64,000 nt of DNA. It comes from Piezodorus guildinii (taxonomy: Eukaryota; Arthropoda; Insecta; Hemiptera; Pentatomidae). Where the stretch lies: positions 26,276,641-26,340,640 of the forward strand of contig CM041294.1 of the NCBI GenBank assembly GCA_023052935.1, given 5' to 3'. Under the pieces are notes generated by a model. That model searched no databases and had not been told where the DNA came from. It saw only the letters and a list, made by a program, of their open reading frames with translations. This document shows, in pieces, positions 42,569 through 52,994 of the stretch (its first letter is position 1; each line of letters starts with the position of its first letter). The translations under genes and the position numbers were made by a program.

Positions 42569-44218
42569 AATTTATTTATTTATTGAGATATATTACAATT
42601 TGTTACAAAATGAACAATAATAATAGTGATATGAGACCACATTCATAAAATATATACAGAAAATAATGATAATAGTCAAATTACATAAAATAGAAAATAA
42701 ATAAATTCATATATATATACAATAAAATAATAATAAATAAAAAACTCTGGTGCGGGCAACACACGACTTTCACTTACCTCTGTTTTTAAAATCGATTAAA
42801 GAATTTTCAAATACAGTAAGAGATCAAAATGAGTGAAACCATTAAAGAATTAGTTAAATGGAATTTCTATAGAAACGTGTGTTTTATTAAAAAAATCTAT
42901 TATATTATTATCTAAAATAATCAGTTAGTTTTATGTTTATTTCATCACTCTCTATTAACTTTTAAAAGCTTGTTTATGAGATAATATTTTTTCTAAAATC
43001 TTTAGCTTTCCAACGGTATATCATACATGTATATTACTGCTCTTAAGTTCAAAAACGAAAAATTGCATTAAAAAAATATTTTTTCTGTTTTCTCCTTTAG
43101 TTGGGTATCGAATTTATTCAATTTATATATTTCCCTGTTTTTCATAAGCGTTAACAAGATAATATAGTTATTTTTATTGAATCTACAAAATTAAAGGTAC
43201 TTTAGGGGAAGAAAATATCAGCATTTAAGCCCTGTCAGACCATTTTAATCAGAATAAAACCTACATGATATTAAAGCACATTAAATTTTACATCGATATA
43301 GCGAGTTTAATCAGAATCGTTGGAACTGTTTTTGAGAAAATCGAAAAAAGGTGCAAAATGCATGGTATAAAGTGCCTCTTCTGGTAAGCTCATTTTGATG
43401 AAAATAGTTTTGTCACGTCTCGGGCGTATAGTTGTCTTAAATATGAAATTTCAGTTTCATAGGACTTACCGTTTCCGCCCGGGAGTTACCACACACACAC
43501 ACACACACAGACCTTTTTGCGGGACTTGGTTATTTGGACTCAGGGGACCCTAAAACGTGTATTTCCGTTGAAAACTGGAATTCGAAAATTTTCACGATCG
43601 CAATATTTCCCCTTACTATATATAGTAAGTGAAAGTAAAAACAAAACAATAACCTATAATTAAGATAAATAAAAAGTTGGCAAATAAATAAACATCATTC
43701 AAACAAACATAACTATATACAAAATATACAACTGCTATAGGGACCCCGGATTGGGCTTTTCCCTCTACTTGTGGAGGAAAAAGCGGAATCCAAGAGATCC
43801 TAGCGCCTCGCTCTTAGTCGCGTCACTGGTGTGACTCAGTGGAGGCCGAACTAGGACGCAATAGCCACAAACATACATTAAATGAGTGAAGGATCTGACC
43901 AGTGTCAGAACTCCAATTTAAATTTTTACAATACTTCTCGCGGCCACTGCCGTTTCAATCTTCGAGGAGGATGGGTTGTGCTGGTAGGGATTGTGCTAGA
44001 GGGTTGGGATGGTGAGTAAGGTTCTGATGAAATTTGGAGAATTTGGATGGTACCAGGTCTAAAACAAATGGAATATTAAGGTCATGGTGTAGGGTACAGT
44101 TGGTAACGTAATAAGGAGCATTAACTATTGTTCGGAGGACTTTAGATTGGAAGGATTGGTTGCGTTTGATGTTAAAATGTTTAGCTGTCCCCCACAGTTC
44201 AAGTCCGTAGGTCCATGC
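42569..44218 (-). mobile_element. Jockey-A-like LINE 3' end, split by a TCTGG repeat
   Basis: The T-rich tail at 42569-42576 and the 3' UTR (gagatatattacaatttgtt ...) run to 42745, are interrupted by the repeat 42746-43641, and resume with 'aaaacaataacc'. The 3' UTR hairpin lies at 43757-43795. The coding end runs from about 44218 to 43955 (YGLELWGTAKHFNIKRNQSF, NAPYYVTNCTLHHDLNIPFV, PLAQSL). It belongs to the hairpin-bearing subfamily of 27.7-29.5 kb. Confidence 0.9.
42746..43641 (+). repeat. TCTGG-family repeat, full length (best copy)
   Basis: It starts TCTGGTGCGGGCAACACACG with ACTTTCACTTAC at 42768. It ends with an (AC)n tract (43490-43509), 'cacgatcgcaatatttcc', the palindrome CTTACTATATATAGTAAG (43611-43628) and TGAAAGTAAAAAC. 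The host LINE 3' UTR reads continuously across it (compare 29.36-29.38 kb), so its ends can be placed within about 6 bp. It is 896 bp and noncoding. Confidence 0.93.
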
Positions 44219-44774
44219 AAAACAGATGAAGGAAGAAGATAAATGTAGGTTCAATCCAACCCGAGTTTTGAGTATCGCACAACCTTTGTGTCAATGCGGG
44301 TGAAGCTATACTGGGCTATCTTTTACGTATATTGTTGATGCCCTGATGGTTAAATACTTTTGTTGAAATGAACTTATATATGAAAATTCGAATTCTCTAA
44401 TCAATCTTAATTATATCTATACTCATACTTAGGCTAATCGCTGTTCTTTTCAACGTTTGCGCCTGCTTTAGTTTTCTCAGAAGTTTTGTTGGAATGAATT
44501 TTCGGATTACTTGGATATTGGATGCGTATCAGCGTAACGAATGCTTGATCTTACGAATCTTAAGCTTTCTAGTTGTGTCGAAAATGACCTATATACTTTC
44601 ATTCTTCATATTTTAAAATACCTATTCCAAATGTAAAGAATCTTCAAAATTCACAATTTATTTCGAAAGTGCAAAATTATCTCTCGACTATATAAATTAT
44701 TTATGATAACTTGAAATAATCTCTCATATGTTTCTTTCATGGTTTTGACATATGTCTTAAAATGTTAATAAACT
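44219..44774. other. Stretch without recognised features
   Basis: No frame or repeat recognised. Confidence 0.3.
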
Positions 44775-44931
44775 TTAAGGCCAAATTACACGGTGAGATA
44801 ACAGGTAGGTGCAGGTGAGGTGAAATTTAGTGAGAGTGAATTATCATACCCTCTGACATACTTTCAACGGATTATAATAAATATTCAATTATCGAATTTT
44901 CTATATTATTTCATCATTTAATTTTACTTTC

Positions 44932-46170
44932 ACTTACGTATATATGAAATATATATAGTAAGGGAAAGTATTGCGATCGTGAAAATTTTCGAATTTCAGT
45001 TTTCAACGGAAATACACGTTTTAGGGTCCCCTGAGTCCATATGACCAAGTAGCGCAAAAAGGTCTGTGTGTCTCAAAAACGGCTCTAACGATTTTGATTA
45101 AATTCGCTGTATGGATGTAAAATCTAATTGACTTTAATATCATGCAGATTTCATTCTCTAAAGTACCTTTGATTTTATAGATTTAAAAAAAAAATCGACC
45201 ATCATCTTATTAGCATTGATAAATAACGGGTAAATATGCAAGTTGAGGGAATTTGATAAACAACTAAAGTCGAAAAGTACTAAAATTTTTTTTTATGCAA
45301 TTTTCGCGAACACAAGAATAGTAATATAGATGTATAATATACCGTTGGATAGCTAAAGATTTTAGAAAAAATATAATCTAAATTACGGATTTTTAAAGGA
45401 TAATAGAGAGTGATAAAAGACCGATAAAACTAACTGATTAAACTGATTGTTGTTGATAAAAATATATTAGATTATTTAATAAAACACATGTATGTATGTA
45501 TGTATGTGTGGGTATGTATAAGTACGAATGTGTATATATATTATTAATATCAAACCTAAATAAAAATAATGTTGTGGATATTTGAAAACATTGATTAGCA
45601 CAAGAAAGGTATTAGATAAAGACTATTTTAGTTACATGATAGTTGCAAGTGCACAAGAAAAATTAATATGTGATAATGAAAAGTTTCGAATTTGATAGAA
45701 TTACTATTCATATATATATATATATATATGAACTTAATGTGAATAAATTATAATATTAAATGACCTATATTGAGATACAATATGGAAATAAATGTAAGTA
45801 TATATATAATATTAAACAGTATGTAAATAGTTTAAATGATAAATTGTTTCTAATTTATAGATAATATGTTCTTAATGTATATATAATTAGTTATAATATT
45901 TATTCAATTATATTTTAGATAATATTGAAAATCTGAAGATGAGGCAAAGGGTACCTCGAAACGTAATAAGATTTATTTGACATGTTTTGATAAATAAATA
46001 CATATAAGCATAATTAGAAGAGAATGTTCCAATTGATATAATCATAAAATAAAACACATGTTTCTATTGAAATTAAAAAAAAAAAAATAATTTGTTAACA
46101 ATTTATTTGTATCTTTCAATGTATTTAAAAATTCTTAAATTGAATTTAGCTACGGAGGTAAGCTATTATA
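44932..46170 (-). repeat. TCTGG-family repeat interrupted by a 556-bp insertion
   Basis: It starts with 'ttttactttcacttac' and a disturbed palindrome (gtatatatgaaatatatatag). The core is present to 'aataaaacacatgt', broken by the insertion, then resumes to 'acggaggtaagc'; the TCTGG end is lost. Confidence 0.85.
45492..46061. mobile_element. Insertion with 14-bp target-site duplication, unclassified retroelement
   Basis: AATAAAACACATGT at 45478-45491 recurs at 46048-46061. The insert opens with (ATGT)n, is very AT-rich and noncoding. Near its far end it contains CTGAAGATGAGG...CCTCGAAACGT (45933-45965). No poly(A). The long duplication points to a retroelement; a Penelope-like 5'-truncated copy is possible but unproven. 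Confidence 0.6.
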
Positions 46171-46481
46171 AATAATGTTTAATTTCTTAAAATGGCCTTT
46201 TTTACATTAAAAAACAACAACACGTTTTCATGATGTGTATATTACACTTGTATGTTGTGATATAACTTAATCATTTAGTTTTTTTTTTCACTTTTTTAAA
46301 AAATAATATTTAATGATATTCTATGATTTTTCAAAAAGTAATATTTAATGTCATTATCCAATATTTTTTTTTTTAATATACCTCCCCTCTCTCCTGCTAA
46401 TTTCGTGAACTCTCACAAGCCCTCGCTTTTTGATATTTCACCTCACCTACACATACCTGCTTTCTCATCGTGTAGCGGCCT

Positions 46482-47537
46482 TAATGAAATAATCGAAATT
46501 TTTTTTAGGTTGCGTTTTGATCGTCTTACATTGATCTTTTCCTTGATTTATTGTAGCCATGGCTAAATTAAAGAAAGTATGTAGAGGTATTGGATTTTGA
46601 CATTTTTAGGTTCTGTACATATTTTATGCTTGGACATGGCTCAGTAATGCCCTGTTGATGGCCCACAAGCTTGAGCCGAAACGTCGGCAAAATTAAAAAT
46701 ATTTAGAAAAAGACTGACTCCTGATTATTCCACCTATAATAGTTTCTACTGTAGACTATACATCCTCAATACGTTTCATTAAAATATTTTAATCGGTTTT
46801 GAGATGTGTTAATTATTTAACTCCAGATTACTAGTTAAAAATTTATTTGAAAAAATAAATAAACGAAAACTGTTTTGTATGAAAGGGCATATCTAAAAGA
46901 TACAGTAAAATGGACGTCAGCTGTATCCTGGAAAGCGAAAAAAGTTTTCATACTCTGAAACACAATTGTATCATTAAGAATTTCTTCCTTCGAAAAGTTT
47001 CATTTCCAGGAATAATATTTGATTGAAATTAGGTGCAATGAATGAGAGAAATCTGTATAAGTCTTCTGTTCAATAAAGTTAGTCGACATTTCAAGACAGT
47101 TTTTTGAAACTCCATTACCGCATCTAAGTGGTTCGTCGGGTGCTTCAAAAGTTTCAAAGCTTTTCTGGGCCTTTCTTGATCGCCTTTTCTCAAAGTTTTT
47201 TTAATGTTCGTAATTTAGTTTCGGTGCTATAAATTAACTAGGAGTGTCGGTTTTCGAGAAAGGATATGAAATAGCACTTAATGATTTTAGGTTTATGTTA
47301 ATTTAATTAATTAATCTATATATCTGTATTTCTTATGTATAGGAAATAATATAATTAGAAATGTGTTTATTATTATGTACAAAAAAAAAAAATTAAAAAA
47401 AAATTGTCATGTTTTGAATATTACCTTTGGGTGGTTTCTTTATACGTTTGTTTCAAATCTTTTTTGTTTTTTTTATTATTTACTTGATGTATTACCAAAT
47501 ACAATTATAAAGTTTAATAAATATATTTTTTTTTATT
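46482..47537. other. Stretch with a GAAACGTCGG motif, otherwise unassigned
   Basis: 46652-46690 holds CCTGTTGATGGCCC, a spacer, then GAGCCGAAACGTCGGC, a hairpin-forming signature often seen next to retroelement ends. The rest is AT-rich with no supportable gene. Confidence 0.35.
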
Positions 47538-48086
47538 TAGGTTCAATGATAACAAGAAAAAATGAAATCCAGGAAGAAATAAAGTCCTGGTTAAAGGTGG
47601 GAAATTCGTGTTATTTATTCAGTTGCTAAGTTACTTAGTTCGCGGCTTCTATCTAGAAACTTAAAGGTTAGAATTTATAAAACTATAATTCTTCCAACGG
47701 TTCATAACGGATGTGAAATGTGGCCGCTTACTTTGAAGGATGATCAACGGCTTAAGGTTTTCGAAAACTGAGATGACTGGAGAGTTTAGAACGTTGTACA
47801 ACGCGGAATTGCGGAACTTGTATCCTGTGAATAAATTGGGTTGATAGCATCGCGAATGGGCGAGTAATGTTGATGGGATCGGTGAAGAACGGATTCTGAG
47901 AAAATTGGTATTTGCTGATCCGACTGGTAGGCGTCCGAACGGTAGGCCGAAGCGTCGATGGGAGGATTACGTTAAGGTTGATCTCGTAGGCTTGGGCTTG
48001 AACGGTGAACATTGGACGAGTCTGTATAGGCGGAATTTGGTGGTATCGGCATCAATCTTCGGGTTCGGTAAGCCTATTATTATTAT
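47538..48086 (+). mobile_element. RTE-like LINE, 5'-truncated and internally deleted
   Basis: Coding remnant: MITRKNEIQEEIKSWLKVGN, a frame change, LKVRIYKTIILPTVHNGCEM, LKDDQRLKVFEN, then after a gap RPNGRPKRRWEDYVKVDLVG and GEHWTSLYRRNLVVSASIFG. It ends 'ggtaagcctattattattat'. The GRPKRRWEDY tail is typical of these elements. Confidence 0.85.
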
Positions 48087-48755
48087 GTATAAATATATTA
48101 TAAAAATGATGCATAAAAATACTTCCCAGACAGACACAGAAATTACAAAAATAATCCCTATAAATCCACTAAAAATGCACAAGACAAAAATACAAGGAAA
48201 ATAACAGTTTTAATAACTTAAAAATTGAAGATATGCGTCAAACATCACTCAAACGGATAACCTATCTCAGATCATCTCAGAGGATGTTTCCTGTTGCCGA
48301 CAAAATTTTTTTGATGAAACAAAGATTATAATAGTTAAAAAAAAATGACTCAGTATTTTTTCCTTATTAACCGGTAAAAATTTCCAGAGTTTTCCGCTCC
48401 GTTTTTTGTAGAGGGGATAGAAAAATTAGAAAAATGCATTGTTTTTGAGTTTCGTGAATATCTCATAGTGTGAATTCTATCGCAATCATCGTTCCATTCT
48501 AAATTAAAGTGCTTGTAAATATCTTTAAAAATGATTCTGTACATTTTCTTCCTAAAATAGATGGTTGTAGCGATATTGAATGATTAATGTATGAAATATG
48601 AGCGTTCATTGGTAAGTGCTAGATTTAATATTTTTGATCGTAGGTATGATCAATTAATATTAAAATAAGATTAAATTCTGATTCAATCATGACCTATATA
48701 CTGTAATGTATTGAGGATACTGAGGGGCGTAGATTCATAATTGCTTAATTATTTT
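48087..48755. other. Stretch without recognised features
   Basis: No family match or supportable frame. Confidence 0.3.
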
Positions 48756-48762
48756 TTTAATT

Positions 48763-48860
48763 TATTTTTTTTCACCCCTACCTCGCCTTTGAAGGCTATA
48801 CGGGGGTTGCTCGGACCAGAGGGTGAGGGCGGGGGGATTGATGCCGAGATAAAAGTCCCC
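48763..48860 (-). mobile_element. SINE-3 3' fragment
   Basis: On the minus strand 'ttttatctcggcatcaatcc', 'gccctcaccctctggtccga' and 'tatagccttcaaaggcgagg' plus an A-run match the body and tail of the copies at 59.07 and 59.31 kb. The tRNA-like head is missing. Confidence 0.75.
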
Positions 48861-49079
48861 AACGGTTGCTAAAAAAATTATACATATTAAATTCTATGTC
48901 TTTTAATATAAGATATTATAAGACCGCATTCGAATTCACGCCTGCAAATGCGCACATATTGACTTGTACGCCGGCCCGTATACGTTTTCAGACCAGCCGA
49001 ATACGGCCCACACCAGTGGAATATGACCGTATCCCTTTGCATACCTGTGAAATTCGGGCGTATACCTGTCTACATCTGT

Positions 49080-49228
49080 GAATATATTCGTATTCGTATT
49101 TTTTTTCGAAATACGAATGCATTCGTATTCTTTTTTGAAATACGATTGCATTCGTATTCGTATTTTCAAAACTCGATCTTCCCGAACGCATTCGTATTCG
49201 TATATCCGAATGCGATTTTGCCCATCTC
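49080..49228. mobile_element. hAT-like terminus with ATTCGTATTCG repeats
   Basis: The right end reads CGATTTTGCCCATCTCTG, on the minus strand CAGAGATGGGCAAAATCG, a classic hAT terminal repeat. Inside lie at least five copies of the motif GAATACGAATGC or its inverse. The left terminus was not found, so the element is truncated or its start is decayed near 48920. Confidence 0.6.
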
Positions 49229-49408
49229 TGGTTGGCGGTACAGCCTTTGTGATGTTATTTTTATCTTCTGACCACCCTTAATATTCTTGTCGGTTGCCGC
49301 CGGGGGAAACTACCAGGGGTCTCTGGCATCCCAGACAACAACCGCCTTTTGAACTTTCCCTGACAAAGGCCCATTAATGTTTATTTTATAAAATAATTAA
49401 CCTTAGGG

Positions 49409-49517
49409 GGCGGGGTGGCCGAGATGGTTAGCGCGGCGCGTTGCTTAGCTACCCGATGACCAATACTTAGAAACCAAAAAAATTACAAGTTCAACTCTTG
49501 GGTTAATGTCTCATTAA
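49409..49517 (+). mobile_element. SINE-3 head, degenerate
   Basis: GGGCGGGGTGGCCGAGATGG TTAGCGC gives a tRNA-like A box; 'cgcgttgct', 'gatgacca' and 'ttacaagttcaactctt' follow the order of SINE-3, with a decayed B box. It could be mistaken for a tRNA gene, but no acceptor-stem pairing is present. Confidence 0.6.
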
Positions 49518-49755
49518 TTTTTTATTAAAATGTGAAGTGAGATTACTGTGTTTATTTGTTTTTTCTTTTACTTGTAAAATTTATTAGCATTGTTTAGAAT
49601 AATTTACAAAATATTATAAATTTGAAACATTAATATTTTCACTAAGGATAACTTTAAATTCCTTAATTGTTTTTTTTTTTTGTTTTGTATGTGTTTTTTT
49701 TGGTTTTGTTTTTCATTTTTGTATTTGGTTTTAAAAAATACGCTTTATTTGTTTA
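49518..49755. other. AT-rich stretch without recognised features
   Basis: T-rich runs near 49670-49730; nothing else. Confidence 0.3.
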
Positions 49756-49891
49756 TTGTATATTTACAATGTCTGTAAATAATCTCCAGTTGTTTTTTAT
49801 TTTTGTATTTATAACATCTGAACTGTACTGACCAACTCCTTTTGTATGGGGATTACCCCGAAAACAAATAAATATTATTATTATATATTAT

Positions 49892-49897
<6 letters not shown>
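49756..49897 (+). mobile_element. Possible CR1-like LINE 3' end
   Basis: 'ttttgtatggggattacccc' followed by 'gaaaacaaataaatattatt' has the short hairpin plus AT-rich tail seen at the CR1-like ends near 4.43 kb (gggacttgtccc). No coding part is present. Confidence 0.35.
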
Positions 49898-49922
<25 letters not shown>

Positions 49923-50543
49923 GTATCATATATTATCTTATTAATAAGAATTTTATTCATTGAAATATATTAGTTTTAAGAAACCGCTAGACCTTCACCC
50001 AACCTATTTTATTTTTCCACAATCATTATTTATTTTTTTTTTTTAGACGTTAAGAGCTATGGAGTCGATAGGCTGTAGTTAGGTTCTGATTCCCACTTCT
50101 TCGAATCAAATCAAATGCTTTTAACGAGATCTCTGTTAACTTGTTTATTGCTCTGCAGTTTATTGCTTCTTTGAGAGTTTCTAGGCTCCAATATCCATCA
50201 TGGTTTAGTATCACTATTTTTTATAGTTACATAAACCCCTGTCTTAGGATTGTATTGGGTACTGAGCTACCACTCAATTTCAGCGAATAATTTTTAAATC
50301 TTTATCTTATTTTCAACATTATTCCAGAGGGAACTCGTAGCTTGAGAATATTCAGATTCAAAACGTATTAGCAGAAATTAAGAGATAGCTTAGTAACTGG
50401 TTCAAACCTATGGCCATTTTTATTTTATTCTGAATGCTATTTGCAGGAAAGTAGTGGGTTCCTAGATCTTTAAGGGTAATATTGTGAAATAAAGTTCGTT
50501 ACCTAAACTCTACACTCATTCCCTCCCATTTTCAGATTTTTTT
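49898..50543. other. Stretch without recognised features
   Basis: An (AT)n/T tract at 49885-49922 and otherwise unassigned sequence. Confidence 0.3.
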
Positions 50544-50544
50544 T

Positions 50545-51300
50545 TTTTTTTAATTGCCTCACAGACATTACACCACCGCCTAACACAATTCCATGACTGG
50601 TGCAAACTTTGGAAAATTCGAATTAGCCAGGACAAATCCCAACATAACACCTGCCCACCAGTATATCTTGACAACATCCAAATTCCCCAGACAGACAAAA
50701 TAAAATATCAGGGCTTGACATTCGACAGAAGAATGACATGGGGCCCACACATCAAGAACAAACAGATAACGTTAAACAAAATACTAAAACTTTTATACTC
50801 ACTACACTCAAGAAGTTCAAAATTAAAACTTAAAAATAAACTAAATACGTACACTTACCTACTGAAGCCCTTTTGGACTAACGCCTCACAGATATACGGG
50901 ACTGCCAAAAAGACACACATACCCAAAATTCAAAATTTTCAATCCAAAACTTTCAGAACTATTACAAACTCACCATGGTTCGTCAGCAACACTATTTTAC
51001 ATACAGATCTTCACATGCCAACAGTCAACGAACAGATTCGGACCCTCTACAAACGTTTTCACAACAACTTACACGGACATATTAACAATCTAATACGAAG
51101 CATGGCCACTAGTAACATGCCGGGCAATACTCGCAGGAGACTGAAAAGAAGTTGGTGAGGGACCTTCTGAGCTAAATCCGTAATAAGAAGCACGCTAGGA
51201 AGATGTACCGCTGGGCATCTTCTCTCCATCATGCCTACCACGCCAACTACCAATCCTTCACATTCGCTGATTGTCATAATTTATTGACAGGTGTGAATGG
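50545..51300 (+). mobile_element. Jockey-D LINE, 5'-truncated
   Basis: A third Jockey-type lineage. The coding remnant lies at 50545-51158 and a 3' UTR with 'gatgtaccgctgggcatctt' follows. No poly(A) is visible; the Jockey-B copy behind it in the opposite strand begins near 51310. Confidence 0.82.
50560..51158 (+). pseudogene. Jockey-D reverse transcriptase, C-terminal part
   Basis: It reads LTQFHDWCKLWKIRISQDKS, CPPVYLDNIQIP, YQGLTFDRRMTWGPHIKNK, PFWTNASQIYGTAK, IQNFQSKTFRTITNSPWFVS, TLYKRFHNNLHGHI and RRRLKRSW-stop. The arrangement matches Jockey-A and -B (RYLGLxLDxRLTW, PIWTYGxxLWGTA, NAPYYVxN, PRRLKR), but with consistent differences and fewer breaks, so it is a separate lineage. Confidence 0.82.
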
Positions 51301-51309
51301 AAAAATTTG

Positions 51310-52330
51310 AAGATAAACAAAAAATTATTTATTGATATTTAAAGCTGTAATGTACAACACATCTAGTAAGAAGGCTAAAAGAAAATGGACATAAACAAGA
51401 CATGTAGAGAAGCTAAACAGCGGCAGCACTCTAAAAATATAAACTAGGTCTTATAATAGTCATGCAGATGAGCCTTATGTAGTTAAGTGGAAGATTAGAA
51501 CGTTTGTCTAGTAAGTATTGGTACTAGCCGAAAATGCCAAGGAGTTTTTTGTGGTTTTAGCTCTGTATGAGGGTTCCAAGTAAGGCGTTTGTCAAGGTGG
51601 AGTCCTGGATATCGGATCTGTTCAAGCGGAAAGTTATTAAAGGACACTGTAGGGCAGGATGTAATAGGTTTAAGAGGAAGGGTAAAGGTGATTTGGTGGG
51701 ATTTGTTGGAATTGATTTTAATTCTCCTATTCTGACACCATACCTCAAGGTCTCTAACGTGGGATTAGACAGTTTTAGAGGCAATAGTTGGGTCAGTAAT
51801 CACTGATAACACACAAGTGTCATCAGCATAGGTTTTCTACATTTCTATGAAAGTATTAGAATAGGACGGGATATCAGCGGTATAAACTGTGTAAAGAATG
51901 GGTCCTAGGATACTGCCTTGAGGAACACCAGCAAACTGACTAAAATTGGATGAATAGGAATTATTATGGTTTACTTTGAAGGATCTGCCAGTTAGGTAGG
52001 ACTGGATAATAAGGAAGTATGTTGAGATGGGAGGTATAGGGGGGAGATTCGCGGAGTTTGTAAAGCATTGGATAGTGGAGTGGACGTTCTAAATCCAAAC
52101 TAGTGATCAGGCATTAGTAACTAGGATGGGATATAGGCACTTCAGTATAAGTTTTTCTAAGATTTTGTCCATGATTGGTAAATATGAGATGGGGCGGTAA
52201 GAAGATGGATTTCCTGGTGGTTTCTTAGGTTTGGGATAATTTCCCGGAAGCAGGAAAGCATGTGGAACGGAGTACGGAATTATATATGCAAATGAAATAG
52301 TGAATAGCTTTTCGAGGAAGTATTTTTAAA
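51310..52330 (-). mobile_element. Jockey-B LINE, 5'-truncated with internal deletion
   Basis: The 3' tail is near 51310-51345. About 400 bp of the C-terminal coding region is missing between 51450 and 51460. The remainder on the minus strand encodes HTELKPQKTPWHFRLV-like sequence, CPTVSFNNFPLEQIRYPGLH, a decayed YADD region (about 51830-51800), GSILGPILYTVYTADIP and SKFAGVPQ-like motifs, up to the fingers region near 52330. Confidence 0.8.
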
Positions 52331-52602
52331 ATATGAAAAGTTATAAGTTATCATTAATTCAAGCGATAATAACGTAGCTTACTTTCTGGTAGTAAAAAAA
52401 GATACTTCAAAATTCTTAAAAAATAAGAAAAGAGAGTACCTTAAGGGCAAAATAATAGAAATAGAAAAACACAGAAGCGAAAATAACGTAAGAGAGATGT
52501 ACAAAGGTATAAACAAAAAAAGGATTTGAACCGTTATTGAATGCGATTAAAGATGCAAATAACAATATAATTAGGATCCGACTGAGATATTAAATAAATT
52601 TA

Positions 52603-52994
52603 AACATATTATTTTACATGTAGTTGAAAAATCACAAGTCTCCTGTTCCTGGCTTCGAATCCCCGCTGTAGCATATTATTTATTCTACGGATAAATCCAG
52701 GCTTTTTAAAGTGGATCCTCGAAAATTCAGGATAAAGACCTAGAAACAATACGAATTTTTATATGACTAGAGTCTGAAAGCTGACCGTTTTATGGCTCTC
52801 CCGAACACGGGAACAGAGAACCTATATTTAGCTCAAAAGTCGCTAGGAACTTCCAGTGTAATTTAAAATAGGAGCGAATACGGAGCACTTAGCGAAAGAC
52901 GCATACCGTTCGCGAGGATAAATACCCGACATAAAAATCAGGTTTTATATGTTCTCTATAAGAGCCTTTGTTCCCGCTAATTAACCCTCAACCT
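52603..52994 (+). repeat. Inverted repeat arm 1, SINE-1-related
   Basis: About 390 bp that recur in inverse orientation at 55947-55551. It contains GGCTTCGAATCCCCGCTG (B-box-like) followed by 'catattatttattct', the same junction as in SINE-1. The rest, including 'aatacggagcacttagcgaa', is not found in SINE-1. Confidence 0.8.

Larger units (their letters stand above)
44778..46481. mobile_element. MITE of the 11.65-kb family, carrying nested insertions
   Basis: The left end is AGGCCAAATTACACGGTGAG and the right end (minus strand) is AGGCCGCTACACGATGAGAA; both run on through 'gcaggtgaggtgaaat' / 'tgtaggtgaggtgaaat'. The flanks are TTA on the left and TAA on the right, so the duplication is imperfect or mutated. 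Without the nested TCTGG copy it would be about 470 bp. Confidence 0.65.

Noticed and set aside
46348..46566. 72-codon plus-strand frame
   Set aside because: It crosses the end of the MITE inverted repeat and has no protein-family features.
49409..49517. Possible tRNA gene (GGCCGAGATGGTTAGCGC)
   Set aside because: The A-box-like head lacks a pairing acceptor stem and a proper B box, and the sequence follows the order of the SINE-3 family.
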